A stretch of 35,020 nt of DNA from Verrucomicrobiia bacterium. Lineage in GTDB: Bacteria; Verrucomicrobiota; Verrucomicrobiia; Verrucomicrobiales; DEV007. The stretch covers positions 6,437-41,456 of the forward strand of contig JAGROX010000018.1 in the NCBI GenBank assembly GCA_020440025.1. Direction: 5' to 3'. The notes under the pieces are model-generated. The model did no database searches, was not told the origin of the DNA, and saw only the letters and a list, made by a program, of their open reading frames with translations. This document shows positions 8,500 to 15,999 of this stretch, one piece after another (position 1 is the stretch's first letter; the number at the start of each line of letters is the position of its first letter). The position numbers were made by a program, and so were the translations under genes.

Positions 8500-8543
8500 A
8501 CCCAACAGGGTTGCGTCGGCGACTCAACAGGGTTGACTGAAGA
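8500..8543 (+). repeat. 22-nt-period tandem repeat, locus 1 (intergenic)
   Basis: Two consecutive 22-nt units begin ACCCAACAGGGTTG (8500-8521) and ACTCAACAGGGTTGA (8522-8543), between the E2 stop and the sigma-factor start. The same core with the same 22-nt period is found at 15114-15157 and, on the other strand, at 31685-31728. Locus 1 and locus 2 also share the bases between cores (GTCGsCGACTCAACAGGG), so they are related by descent or copying rather than chance. Confidence 0.78.
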
Positions 8544-8578
8544 AGGACAACTCGACACCATTCACAAAAACTCCCCCT

Positions 8579-9295
8579 GTGACTGAATTTACTGCCAGTT
8601 CTCAATCGGTTCCCCTGAAACACGCCGAAGACATGGACCTCGTCCAGCGGGCGCTGGCAGGAGACAATGCTGCCGTCGTCCAGTTTGAGCGGGACTACCG
8701 CCCCACCCTTGAGCGCGTCTTGATGGCGCGAGGCATTGATCGCATCGATGCCGAGGATCTGGTGGCCGACATCATCGCGGAATGTTTCGGCGCCGGAAAA
8801 AAGGGCACGATGGACGTGCGCCTGCTGGAGAAATTTGAAGGACGCTCCTCTCTGTCGACTTGGCTGATCCGCATCACCTGGAATCGTTGGCTCGACCTGA
8901 AGCGGCGCGACAAATTTCGCGGCGAACTCCCGCGCTACGAAGGTGACGAAGCAAAAGGAGCCGATCAGTTTGACCGAGTGGCGGATGACTATGAGGACGA
9001 GGATTTCATCGAAACCGATCTCGCCGAACTGATGGCGGGAGCGATCAAGACGGCGTTCGCCAGTTTGGAACCCGACGTGTTGGTGATGCTGAAACTCTCC
9101 TTCATCCACGGCGTCAGCCAGACCGATATCGCTCGCATGTGGCAATGCGACCAAACCCGGGTGAGCCGAACTCTCTCCACGGCCCGGTCTCAAATCGCTG
9201 CGGAAACGATGCGGGCGATCCGAGCCGCCGAGCCGGATCTTCAAATCGATTGGGACGACTTCAAACGACTCTGTGCCTACGGCATCGAAATTTAA
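8579..9295 (+). CDS. ECF-like RNA polymerase sigma factor
   Basis: 238 residues from GTG 8579; an in-frame ATG at 8633 (MDLVQRALAGD) would also keep all domains. Region 2 spans about 20-110: LVQRALAGDNAAVVQFERDY, AEDLVADIIAECF, and SLSTWLIRITWNRWLDLKRR. A long acidic linker (about 121-150, rich in D/E) replaces region 3. Region 4 at about 155-205 carries a helix-turn-helix (FIHGVSQTDIARMWQCDQTRVSRTLSTAR). It should direct polymerase to a small regulon, probably including its own cluster. It heads a co-directional run through 15461 and is followed by an anti-sigma-like small protein. The linker is longer than in most ECF factors. Confidence 0.87.
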   Translation: MTEFTASSQSVPLKHAEDMDLVQRALAGDNAAVVQFERDYRPTLERVLMARGIDRIDAEDLVADIIAECFGAGKKGTMDVRLLEKFEGRSSLSTWLIRITWNRWLDLKRRDKFRGELPRYEGDEAKGADQFDRVADDYEDEDFIETDLAELMAGAIKTAFASLEPDVLVMLKLSFIHGVSQTDIARMWQCDQTRVSRTLSTARSQIAAETMRAIRAAEPDLQIDWDDFKRLCAYGIEI

Positions 9296-9394
9296 TCACT
9301 TTTTCCCTGAATAGTTTGCATAAGCCTCACGTCCGGGCCGTCTCTCAGACAAGCAAATCATTGTCCATCCCCACCCGGAGAACTTCCCCACACC

Positions 9395-9616
9395 ATGGAA
9401 AACGAAATTGAAATCCTTGCCTCCTTCCTCGACAGCTTCGAGCCCGAGGTCTCTGGCCGCTCATCGGCCCCAGTCTCTGACGAGGACGCCGCCACCATCG
9501 CAAAACTCGCCGCCGGCGAACTCAGCGAAGCGGATCGGGCTCGCCTGACTCCCCTGCTCGCATCCAATGAACAGGCCATGCAGCAACTCGTGGCCGCCCT
9601 TCGCGGAGATCGCTGA
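9395..9616 (+). CDS. Small acidic anti-sigma-like protein (73 aa)
   Basis: 73 residues, very acidic in its first half. The C-terminal part (AATIAKLAAGELSEADRARLTPLL, then two more helices) resembles the N-terminal helical domain of anti-sigma factors, where a 'xLxxGELxxxExxxL' helix precedes a sigma-binding helix. The zinc-binding His/Cys residues of zf-HC2 anti-sigma factors are absent and there is no membrane segment. Its position directly after a sigma factor suggests a soluble regulator of that factor. A different possibility, given the protease and exporter downstream, is a small substrate that is cleaved and exported. Both are inference. It starts 99 bp after the sigma gene, enough room for its own promoter. 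Confidence 0.62.
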   Translation: MENEIEILASFLDSFEPEVSGRSSAPVSDEDAATIAKLAAGELSEADRARLTPLLASNEQAMQQLVAALRGDR

Positions 9617-9644
9617 TTTTCCCGAAACTCACCCACCCCAACCG

Positions 9645-10244
9645 TTGCCTTTGTCAGGGTCACTCAATCTCATTGCCGATCCCGAACTGACCGCCGCCGG
9701 TGGCCAGCTTGAGGATCGGCTGCAGCGTTGGGCCGATGGCCTCGACGTCAGCGGTTTCAACGAATTGATGGATCCGCTGGTTTGCCGGGTACTGGCGGGA
9801 GCCTTTCGATGGGTCGGCGCCGATGAGGGCACCGTCTGGCTGGTGGCACCTCACAATCGTCATCTCATCGCGGCTTTCAATACGGGCCCTCAGTCGACAG
9901 ACCTCATTGGATTCGAGCAGCCGCTCGATCAGGGCATCGTCAGTCTCGTCTATGCCAACGAGCAGGCCTATTGCGAAAACGAAATCGCCGGGCGCGATTC
10001 CCACGATGCCACGCTCGACCACAAACTTGGCAAGGAAACGGCGGCAATGCTGGCGGTTCCTTTCTATTTCGCCTTCGGACTTCGCGGGGTGATCTCCTGC
10101 GTGCAATTCCGACAGACCGACGCGGCGGAGACACCCGGTTTTGACTCCTGTCATGTGGAGGAACTCGCGTCTTCGGCGACTTTGGTGGAGCGCCTCATCA
10201 ACAGCCGTCTGATCATGGCGAGCCTTGGGCTGGATCATGTCTGA
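9645..10244 (+). CDS. GAF-domain sensor protein (start uncertain)
   Basis: About 199 residues. Helical N terminus (LEDRLQRWADGLDVSGFNELMDPLVCRVL), then a GAF domain: GADEGTVWLVAPHNRHLIAAFNTG, a PLDQGIVSLVYANEQAYCENE stretch, KLGKETAAMLAVPFYFAFGLRGVISCVQ, and a C-terminal helix. It has no catalytic or DNA-binding domain, so it likely senses a small molecule or redox state and acts on its neighbours. No ATG fits well: the in-frame ATG at 9567 overlaps the 73-aa gene and adds low-complexity residues, so TTG 9645 (or TTG 9651) is proposed. The stop overlaps the protease start by 8 nt (ATGTCTGA), implying translational coupling and a shared role with the subtilisin. Confidence 0.7.
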   Translation: MPLSGSLNLIADPELTAAGGQLEDRLQRWADGLDVSGFNELMDPLVCRVLAGAFRWVGADEGTVWLVAPHNRHLIAAFNTGPQSTDLIGFEQPLDQGIVSLVYANEQAYCENEIAGRDSHDATLDHKLGKETAAMLAVPFYFAFGLRGVISCVQFRQTDAAETPGFDSCHVEELASSATLVERLINSRLIMASLGLDHV

Positions 10245-11022
10245 GTGCTTTACCGATGCGATTTGGCCCAGCCCCGAGGAAGCGCTGGCCGCTCTCCGCG
10301 ACGGAGATGGGCACGGCATTCGCATCGCCGTGATCGATTCTGGTATCGACACCTCGCATCCGGCTCTCAAAGGACTGACGCTCTCCGATGACGTATCCGT
10401 CACCACCGATGGCGTGCGCATGATCGTGCGAGAGGACGATGGCAGCGACGTTTTCGGCCATGGCACCGCCGTGGCGGGCATCATCCGCGAAGTCGCCCCC
10501 AGGGCCGAGATCGGGAATTTCCGAGCCCTCGACGGCCAAAACCGCTCCCGAAGCTTCATCATTGCAGAGTGCGTTCGCCAGGCGATTTCCCGAGGCTACA
10601 ATGTCATCAACTGCAGCTTCGGTTGCCGGGGCTTGGCGAAATATGTGATGGACTACAAGGACTGGATCGACGCCGCCTACGTCTCCGGGGTTCACGTCGT
10701 CGCCGCGGGCAGCAACCTCAGTGACAACGTCCGGGAATGGCCCGCGCATTTCCCCTCTGTCATCGGCGTGGGTGTGGCCGACTGTGGCGAAGACGAGTTA
10801 CGCTATCGTCCCGATAAACTGGTTTCTTTTGCCGCCAAAGGCGAACGAGTGCGAGTGCCTTGGCTCGATGGTCAGTGGCGATTGGAAACCGGGAGCAGTT
10901 TTGCGGCTCCCCGAGTGACAGGATTTGTGGCTCGGCTGCTGTCGGTCTATCCCGGACTGCGCCCCGATCTGGTCAAAGCCCTGCTCCGCGTGGCCGCTGC
11001 AAGATCTGGAGACCCAGTTTGA
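10237..11022 (+). CDS. Subtilisin-like S8 serine peptidase, apparently cytoplasmic
   Basis: 261 residues, essentially a minimal subtilisin catalytic domain. The triad is visible: D34 in AVIDSGID, H75 in FGHGTAVAGI and S221 in GSSFAAPRVTG; the oxyanion residue is probably N160 in VVAAGSN. There is no signal peptide and no propeptide, so it should act inside the cell. The ATG at 10237 overlaps the GAF stop by 8 nt, and the gene sits after sigma and anti-sigma-like genes and 33 bp before an exporter. This context suggests regulated processing of a neighbour-encoded protein, such as the 73-residue protein. That target is inference. The length is near the lower limit for an S8 domain. Confidence 0.9.
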   Translation: MSECFTDAIWPSPEEALAALRDGDGHGIRIAVIDSGIDTSHPALKGLTLSDDVSVTTDGVRMIVREDDGSDVFGHGTAVAGIIREVAPRAEIGNFRALDGQNRSRSFIIAECVRQAISRGYNVINCSFGCRGLAKYVMDYKDWIDAAYVSGVHVVAAGSNLSDNVREWPAHFPSVIGVGVADCGEDELRYRPDKLVSFAAKGERVRVPWLDGQWRLETGSSFAAPRVTGFVARLLSVYPGLRPDLVKALLRVAAARSGDPV

Positions 11023-11055
11023 TTGTGAGGCAAAAGCGGGGCAACTTGAACCGAG

Positions 11056-11775
11056 ATGCCGAAAGAAGCAGCGACGATCGTTTTCGAGACGAAAAAGGTC
11101 ACGAAAGTCTATCATATGGGCGAAGTGTCGGTGCACGCCCTCCGCGGTGTCGACACCCAGTTCTTCGAAGGCGAGTTCGTGGTCCTGTTGGGCCGATCAG
11201 GCAGCGGCAAGTCCACCCTGCTCAATATACTTGGCGGCCTCGATCTTCCGTCTGAAGGCGAGGTGATCTATCGTGATCGACACATGGCGGATTTTGACGA
11301 GAACGAACTGACCCGCTATCGGCGAGACCATGTCGGATTCGTCTTTCAATTCTACAACCTCATCCCAAGCCTGACCGCGCGGGAAAACGTCGCCCTCGTC
11401 ACCGAGATTGCCCGCGATCCGATGAAGCCGGAGGAGGCACTTGAACTCGTCGACCTCGGCAATCGGCTCGATCATTTCCCCTCTCAGATGTCAGGCGGCG
11501 AGCAGCAACGCGTCGCCATTGCCCGGGCCATCGCGAAACGACCCGACGTACTGCTATGCGATGAACCCACCGGTGCGCTCGACCTCAACACCGGAGTCAA
11601 GGTGCTGGAGGCGCTGCAATCGGTGAATCGCGAACTTGGAACCACCACCGCCGTGATCACTCACAACGCGATCATTTCCGACATGGCGCACCGCGTCATC
11701 ACCCTGTCCGACGGCCGGATCGAGTCCGTCCACACCAACGACACCCGCCGCCTCGCCAACGAACTCAATTGGTGA
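11056..11775 (+). CDS. ABC transporter ATPase, MacB/LolD family
   Basis: 239 residues with all ATPase motifs: Walker [10 protein letters not shown] (46-54, K52), Q-loop [18 protein letters not shown] (Q98), signature MSGGEQQR (145-152), Walker [13 protein letters not shown] (E170 catalytic), and H-loop ITHN (H203). The '[13 protein letters not shown]' and 'EPTGALD' strings are typical of LolD/MacB/DevA-type ATPases, which pair with FtsX permeases. It powers the permease encoded 25 bp downstream, and the HlyD-type adaptor completes a tripartite exporter. It lies 33 bp after the subtilisin gene, so the exporter is probably cotranscribed with the sigma/protease genes. Confidence 0.95.
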   Translation: MPKEAATIVFETKKVTKVYHMGEVSVHALRGVDTQFFEGEFVVLLGRSGSGKSTLLNILGGLDLPSEGEVIYRDRHMADFDENELTRYRRDHVGFVFQFYNLIPSLTARENVALVTEIARDPMKPEEALELVDLGNRLDHFPSQMSGGEQQRVAIARAIAKRPDVLLCDEPTGALDLNTGVKVLEALQSVNRELGTTTAVITHNAIISDMAHRVITLSDGRIESVHTNDTRRLANELNW

Positions 11776-11800
11776 CCCGAGATCACTGCCGCCGCCCCGA

Positions 11801-14164
11801 ATGAGCCCTCTGCACCGCAAGCTGTTTCGCGACCTGCTCCAAATGAAAGGACAGGCGCTGGCGATTGCTGCGGTCATCGGGTGCGGCATCGCCGTTTTCA
11901 TTGGTGCCCAGACGACTCTGAAATCGCTGAGTGCGGCCAGGGAGGCCTACTATGATCGGTATCGGTTTCCGGATGTTTTCTCCTCGCTGAAACGCGCGCC
12001 CCTCTCAGTAGTCGACCGCATCGCGAACTTGCCCGGCATCGCCACCGTGGAGCATCGTATCGTCGAAGGCGTCACCCTAGATTTGCCAGATCTCGATGAA
12101 CCCGCCGTGGGTAAAATCGTTTCCCTTCCCGATCGGGGTACGCCGAGACTGAGCGACGTTCATTTGCTGAAAGGACGACTCCCAGAGCCCGGCAGAACCG
12201 GGGAAATCCTGGCAGAAGAGGCCTTCGTCGATGCCAATGGCTTCGAACCCGGGGATCAGATCCGCGCGGTGCTGAATGGGCGACTTCAAACCCTCACCAT
12301 CGTGGGCGTGGGATTGTCGCCCGAATACATCACCACCATTCAGCCCGGCAGCATGTTTCCCGATGACCTTCGCTTTGGCATTTTCTGGATGCGACGACGT
12401 CAGATGGAAGCTGCCTTCGACATGGAAGGAGCCTTCAATGATGTCGTCCTCTCCCTGATGCCTGGAGCGAACGAGGACGAGGTGATTCGCCAACTCGACC
12501 TGCTGCTCGACGACTATGGTGGCCTCGGTGCCACCGACCGCGATCTTCACCTTTCCCATCGCTTCATTTCCGATGAACTGAAGCAGCTCAAAACGATGAG
12601 CATCATTCCGCCATCGATCTTCATGAGCGTGGCCGCCTTTCTCCTCAATGTGGCTCTGCGGCGCCTGTTGACGCTGCAACGGGAGCAGATCGCTGCGTTG
12701 AAAGCCTTTGGATACTACAATCGTGAGGTCGGCGCCCACTACCTGCAACTGGTCGGGGTCATCATTGCGTTTGGGGCGGTTTTCGGCTGGTTGCTGGGCA
12801 CCTGGATGGGGCAGAGCATGACGGGCATGTATGCCTCGTTCTATCGATTCCCAAAAACGGTGTTTCGTCCCGAGTTCGGCGTATACCTGACCGGAGCCAT
12901 CATCAGTTTTACGGCCGGCATGATCGGAGTCGCCGCCGGGGTTCGCCAGGCCGTCGCCATTCCACCCGCGGAAGCGATGCGTCCCGAGCCGCCCCCGACC
13001 TTCAAGCCTTCGCTGATCGAGCGGCTTGGCTGGCATCGCTGGTTGAATCAGGCACCTCGAATGATTCTACGGGAGCTGACCCGCCGACCCGCCAAGGCCA
13101 TGCTGACCACTCTGGGGATCGGCTTTGCCTGTGCCATTCTCATCGTGGGTAACTTTGGAAAAGACGCCATCACCTACCTCATCGATTTTCAATTCGGCCT
13201 GCAGGAGAGACACGACGCGACCGTGCAGTTCCACGAAGCCGTTCCTCAACGGGTGCTGAGCAGCCTCCAGAGTATCCCTGGCATCATCCGCATCGAGGCA
13301 TTTCGATCGATTCCTGTCCGCCTGAGGCATGGTGCCAGGTCCCGGCAAACCTCCATCTCGGGACTCGATGAAAACCGCGAACTCTTTCGCCTGATCGACT
13401 CCGACGAGAAACTCGTCAACCTCCCGGAAAGCGGCGTCGTGATGTCGTCGCAGTTGGCCAAAATCCTCGACCTGAAACTGGGCGACACCGTCACTGTCGA
13501 GGTGCTCAATGGCCAGCGTCCTGTCCGCAATGCGGTCGTCAGCGGCATGGTCGATGACTTCTCCGGCACTGCTGCCTGGATGCGCCGCGAGGCCCTCCAT
13601 GCCCTGATGCGAGAAGGCCCAGTGATCTCGGGAGCCTATCTCCAGATCGATCCCGAGCACGAAGCGGCGGCCTACCGAGCCCTCAAAGAAGCCCCCATGG
13701 TCGCCGGAGTCACCCTTCAGAAAGTAGCGGTTCAGAGTTTCATGGAAAATTTCGCGGAAAACCTGCTGCGAATGCGCATGTTCAACGTGGCCTTTGCCAG
13801 TGTCATCGCCATCGGCGTCGTCTACAACAGCGCCCGGGTCTCACTTTCCGAGCGCAGCCGCGAACTGGCGACGTTGAGAGTGATCGGCTTCACCAAAGCC
13901 GAAGTTTCCCGAATCCTGCTTGGAGAACTGGCTTTTCTCACGGCCATGGCCATCCCGGTGGGCTTCCTCATCGGCTCCGGTCTCTGCCGATTTATTTCCA
14001 AAGCCCTGGAGACGGAACTCTATCGCATTCCATTTGTGCTCAATCCCTCCACCTATGCCTTCGCGGCGGCGGTCATCGCGGTGGCCGCCGTGCTCTCCAG
14101 CCTCATCGTGAGGCGCGGCATCGATCACCTCGATCTCATCGCCGTGTTGAAATCGCGCGAATGA
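11801..14164 (+). CDS. Double-FtsX ABC transporter permease
   Basis: 787 residues with eight predicted transmembrane segments at about 18-38, 268-290, 314-336, 360-385, 432-452, 660-682, 706-730 and 750-772. The layout is two FtsX modules, each with a large extracytoplasmic domain (residues 40-265 and 455-658). The second module has the typical SLSERSRELATLRVIGFTKAE element before TM7, the FtsX cytoplasmic coupling loop. The permease most resembles the long ABC3/MacB-like group that works with HlyD partners; the substrate could be a lipid, peptide or drug and cannot be read here. It follows the ATPase gene by 25 bp and precedes the adaptor gene by 31 bp. Confidence 0.92.
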   Translation: MSPLHRKLFRDLLQMKGQALAIAAVIGCGIAVFIGAQTTLKSLSAAREAYYDRYRFPDVFSSLKRAPLSVVDRIANLPGIATVEHRIVEGVTLDLPDLDEPAVGKIVSLPDRGTPRLSDVHLLKGRLPEPGRTGEILAEEAFVDANGFEPGDQIRAVLNGRLQTLTIVGVGLSPEYITTIQPGSMFPDDLRFGIFWMRRRQMEAAFDMEGAFNDVVLSLMPGANEDEVIRQLDLLLDDYGGLGATDRDLHLSHRFISDELKQLKTMSIIPPSIFMSVAAFLLNVALRRLLTLQREQIAALKAFGYYNREVGAHYLQLVGVIIAFGAVFGWLLGTWMGQSMTGMYASFYRFPKTVFRPEFGVYLTGAIISFTAGMIGVAAGVRQAVAIPPAEAMRPEPPPTFKPSLIERLGWHRWLNQAPRMILRELTRRPAKAMLTTLGIGFACAILIVGNFGKDAITYLIDFQFGLQERHDATVQFHEAVPQRVLSSLQSIPGIIRIEAFRSIPVRLRHGARSRQTSISGLDENRELFRLIDSDEKLVNLPESGVVMSSQLAKILDLKLGDTVTVEVLNGQRPVRNAVVSGMVDDFSGTAAWMRREALHALMREGPVISGAYLQIDPEHEAAAYRALKEAPMVAGVTLQKVAVQSFMENFAENLLRMRMFNVAFASVIAIGVVYNSARVSLSERSRELATLRVIGFTKAEVSRILLGELAFLTAMAIPVGFLIGSGLCRFISKALETELYRIPFVLNPSTYAFAAAVIAVAAVLSSLIVRRGIDHLDLIAVLKSRE

Positions 14165-14195
14165 TCCCCAACACCTCGCCCTCTGATTCCCACTC

Positions 14196-15461
14196 ATGAA
14201 TCGAAAAACCATTTTCTGGACCATTGCTGTCGCCATCATTGCCGCCCTCGTCTACCTCGGCGTCCGTCCCAAACCGGTGGAGGTGGACTTCGGCACTGTC
14301 GTTCGCGGTCCCCTCGTGGTGACCGTGAATGAGGATGGCGAAACCCGGATTCGGGAACCTTATCTCATCTCGGCCCCGCTGGCGGGTCGATTGCTGCGGG
14401 TGAAACTCGAGCCCGGCGACAGCATCAAGAAAGATGACGTTCTCGCCGCGATCGATCCCGGCGAGCCAGGCCTGCTCGATGCCCGAACCGAGGCGGAAGC
14501 CCAGGCCCGGGTGAATGCCGCCGAAGCCGCCCATGCGAGAAGCCAGAGCCAGCTGGAAATCACCAAAGCGGATGCCGACCAGGCCCAGCGTTATCTTGAT
14601 CGTGATCTTGGGCGCTTGGAGCGAGGAAACATCTCCGATGCCACCCTCGAAGATACCGAACACGCCCTCCGCGTAGCCAAAGGAAACCTGGCAGCGGCTC
14701 AGTCGTCATTGGAAATTTCCAAGTTCGAACTCGAACAGGCCAAAGCCGCCCTTCTCTATTCCAAATCCCTGAGCAATCCCAATGAACCTACGGGTCGGCA
14801 TTTTGAGATTCGCAGCCCCATCGATGGCGTGGTCCTGAGACGCTTTCAGGAAAGCAGCACCGTCATCCCGGGCGGCGAACGCATTCTCGAAATCGGCGAC
14901 CCTCACGATCTCGAAATCCGGATCGATGTCCTGTCTCAGGATGCCGTCCGCATTCAACCCGGCCAGCGCATCATGATTGAGCACTGGGGCGGCAAAGAGA
15001 CTCTCACCGCCTGGGTTCGTCGGGTGGAACCATCCGCCTTCACCAAAATCTCTGCCCTCGGTGTCGATGAACAACGCGTCTGGGTCTACGGAGATTTCGC
15101 CGCACCCGAGCAGACTGAAGAGGGTCAAGTCGCCGACTCAACAGGGTTGAATGACGCGATTGCCCATTCCCTTGGGGATGCCTATCGTATCGAAGCGCGC
15201 ATTGCCGTTTCGGAGCAGGCCAATGTCCTCAAAGTTCCCGCCGGTGCCCTCTTTCGCGATGGTGACAACAACGGGGAGAACGATTGGGCGGTCTATCGAG
15301 CAGACGAAGAAGGCAAAGCGGTGAAAGTGCCCATCGTCGTCGGTGAACGCAATGACCTGGAAGCCGCCGTGATTTCCGGCCTGGAAGAAGGCGACCGCGT
15401 CGTCCTCCACCCGAGCGACAAGGTGAGCCCGGGAACGCTCCTCGTGGAGCGTGATCTGTAG
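14196..15461 (+). CDS. HlyD/RND-type periplasmic adaptor of the ABC exporter
   Basis: 421 residues: N-terminal membrane anchor (residues 5-22), split lipoyl/barrel-sandwich halves (ISAPLAGRLLRVKLEPGDSIKKDD... and FEIRSPIDGVVLRRFQES), a coiled-coil hairpin at about 92-200 rich in Ala/Gln/Glu, a beta-barrel, and a membrane-proximal end (ALGVDEQRVWVYGDF...). It bridges the inner-membrane FtsX transporter to an outer-membrane channel, which is not encoded here. Between VYGDFAAP and LGDAYRIEARI there are about 20 residues where homologues I recall have roughly 5; this stretch is encoded by a copy of the 22-nt-period repeat (15114-15157). The stop is 4 bp before a strong bidirectional terminator. 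Confidence 0.92.
   Translation: MNRKTIFWTIAVAIIAALVYLGVRPKPVEVDFGTVVRGPLVVTVNEDGETRIREPYLISAPLAGRLLRVKLEPGDSIKKDDVLAAIDPGEPGLLDARTEAEAQARVNAAEAAHARSQSQLEITKADADQAQRYLDRDLGRLERGNISDATLEDTEHALRVAKGNLAAAQSSLEISKFELEQAKAALLYSKSLSNPNEPTGRHFEIRSPIDGVVLRRFQESSTVIPGGERILEIGDPHDLEIRIDVLSQDAVRIQPGQRIMIEHWGGKETLTAWVRRVEPSAFTKISALGVDEQRVWVYGDFAAPEQTEEGQVADSTGLNDAIAHSLGDAYRIEARIAVSEQANVLKVPAGALFRDGDNNGENDWAVYRADEEGKAVKVPIVVGERNDLEAAVISGLEEGDRVVLHPSDKVSPGTLLVERDL
15114..15157 (+). repeat. 22-nt-period tandem repeat, locus 2 (inside the HlyD gene)
   Basis: The second unit, ACTCAACAGGGTTGAATG plus 4 nt (15136-15157), is nearly identical to locus 1. The first unit (15114-15135) is degenerate but matches the first unit of locus 1 at 15 of 22 positions, including the GTCGsCG spacer. 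In frame it encodes VADSTGLNDA, within a loop that is longer than usual for this adaptor family. Confidence 0.68.
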
Positions 15462-15464
15462 ACC

Positions 15465-15497
15465 AAAAAACCGCTCCCGTTGCCGGAAGCGGTTTTT
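15465..15497. terminator. Bidirectional terminator
   Basis: AAAAAACCGCTCCCG, loop TTGC, CGGAAGCGGTTTTT. The stem has one C/A mismatch, with an A-tract on the left and a T-tract on the right, so it can end both the HlyD transcript (plus) and the convergent cupredoxin transcript (minus). Confidence 0.9.
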
Positions 15498-15531
15498 CGA
15501 AAAGTCAGTTCGTTGCCAAACCAGCCTCAGA

Positions 15532-15999
15532 TCACTTGGTGACCTTCATGATGCCATTCATGATAGCAGCGTGGCCGATGTAGCTGCAAAGGAAAGGATA
15601 GTCGCCCTCTTCAGCGGGAGCGGTGAACTCAAGCGTTTCGCTTTCACCCGGTTTCAGAAGCTTGGTGTGATGGAGGATCATATCGGTCTCAGGAATCGGA
15701 TTGGTCAACCAAGCCGGATTGCTGAAATTCGCGGGGTCGTTCACCAGCGCAATCATGGCACCCAGTTTTCCCGGCTTCACAAGGATGAGGTTGTGGGGCT
15801 GCAGGTTCTGACTGTCGGCGGGATTCACCAGCGTCAGTTTCACCGTTTGACCGGCCTTCACGGAGATCTCCTTGGTGTCGTAGGCCAACTGAACCTTGTC
15901 CGCGGTGATGGTAATTTCTGCGTCTTCAGCAAACAGCGACGCGCTTTGGCCGACCAGCAGACCGGTGACAAGAGCAAGAGTAGCAACAGTACGTTTCAT
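15532..15999 (-). CDS. Azurin-like type-1 copper protein (cupredoxin)
   Basis: 155 residues with a Sec signal peptide (cleavage near FAE-DAE, about residue 25). The type-1 copper ligands follow the azurin spacing: H69 in LQPHNLIL, then C138, H143 and M147 in PFLCSYIGHAAIM (Cys-x4-His-x3-Met). The region between (ALVNDPANFSNPAWL, LHHTKLLKPGESETLEF) is like other Planctomycetota/Verrucomicrobiota 'plastocyanin/azurin' proteins. It should be a periplasmic one-electron carrier. No oxidase or reductase gene is beside it, so its partner is unknown. It is a single-gene transcript ending at the shared terminator, with a long upstream region facing the REC gene. Confidence 0.92.
   Translation of the reverse strand: MKRTVATLALVTGLLVGQSASLFAEDAEITITADKVQLAYDTKEISVKAGQTVKLTLVNPADSQNLQPHNLILVKPGKLGAMIALVNDPANFSNPAWLTNPIPETDMILHHTKLLKPGESETLEFTAPAEEGDYPFLCSYIGHAAIMNGIMKVTK

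Noticed and set aside
8500..8543. CRISPR-like array
   Set aside because: Only two units of 22 nt without distinct spacers, found as pairs at three sites and partly inside genes; no cas genes.
7197..8561. 454-codon open frame on the minus strand over the E2 gene
   Set aside because: The plus strand encodes an intact E2 with all motifs; the antisense frame has no recognisable features.
9567..9644. ATG at 9567 as start of the GAF gene
   Set aside because: Would overlap the 73-aa gene by 50 bp and add low-complexity residues; the GAF domain and its helix begin after 9645.
12077..13036. 319-codon open frame antisense to the FtsX permease
   Set aside because: Shadow frame in GC-rich coding DNA; no signal, motif or plausible neighbours.
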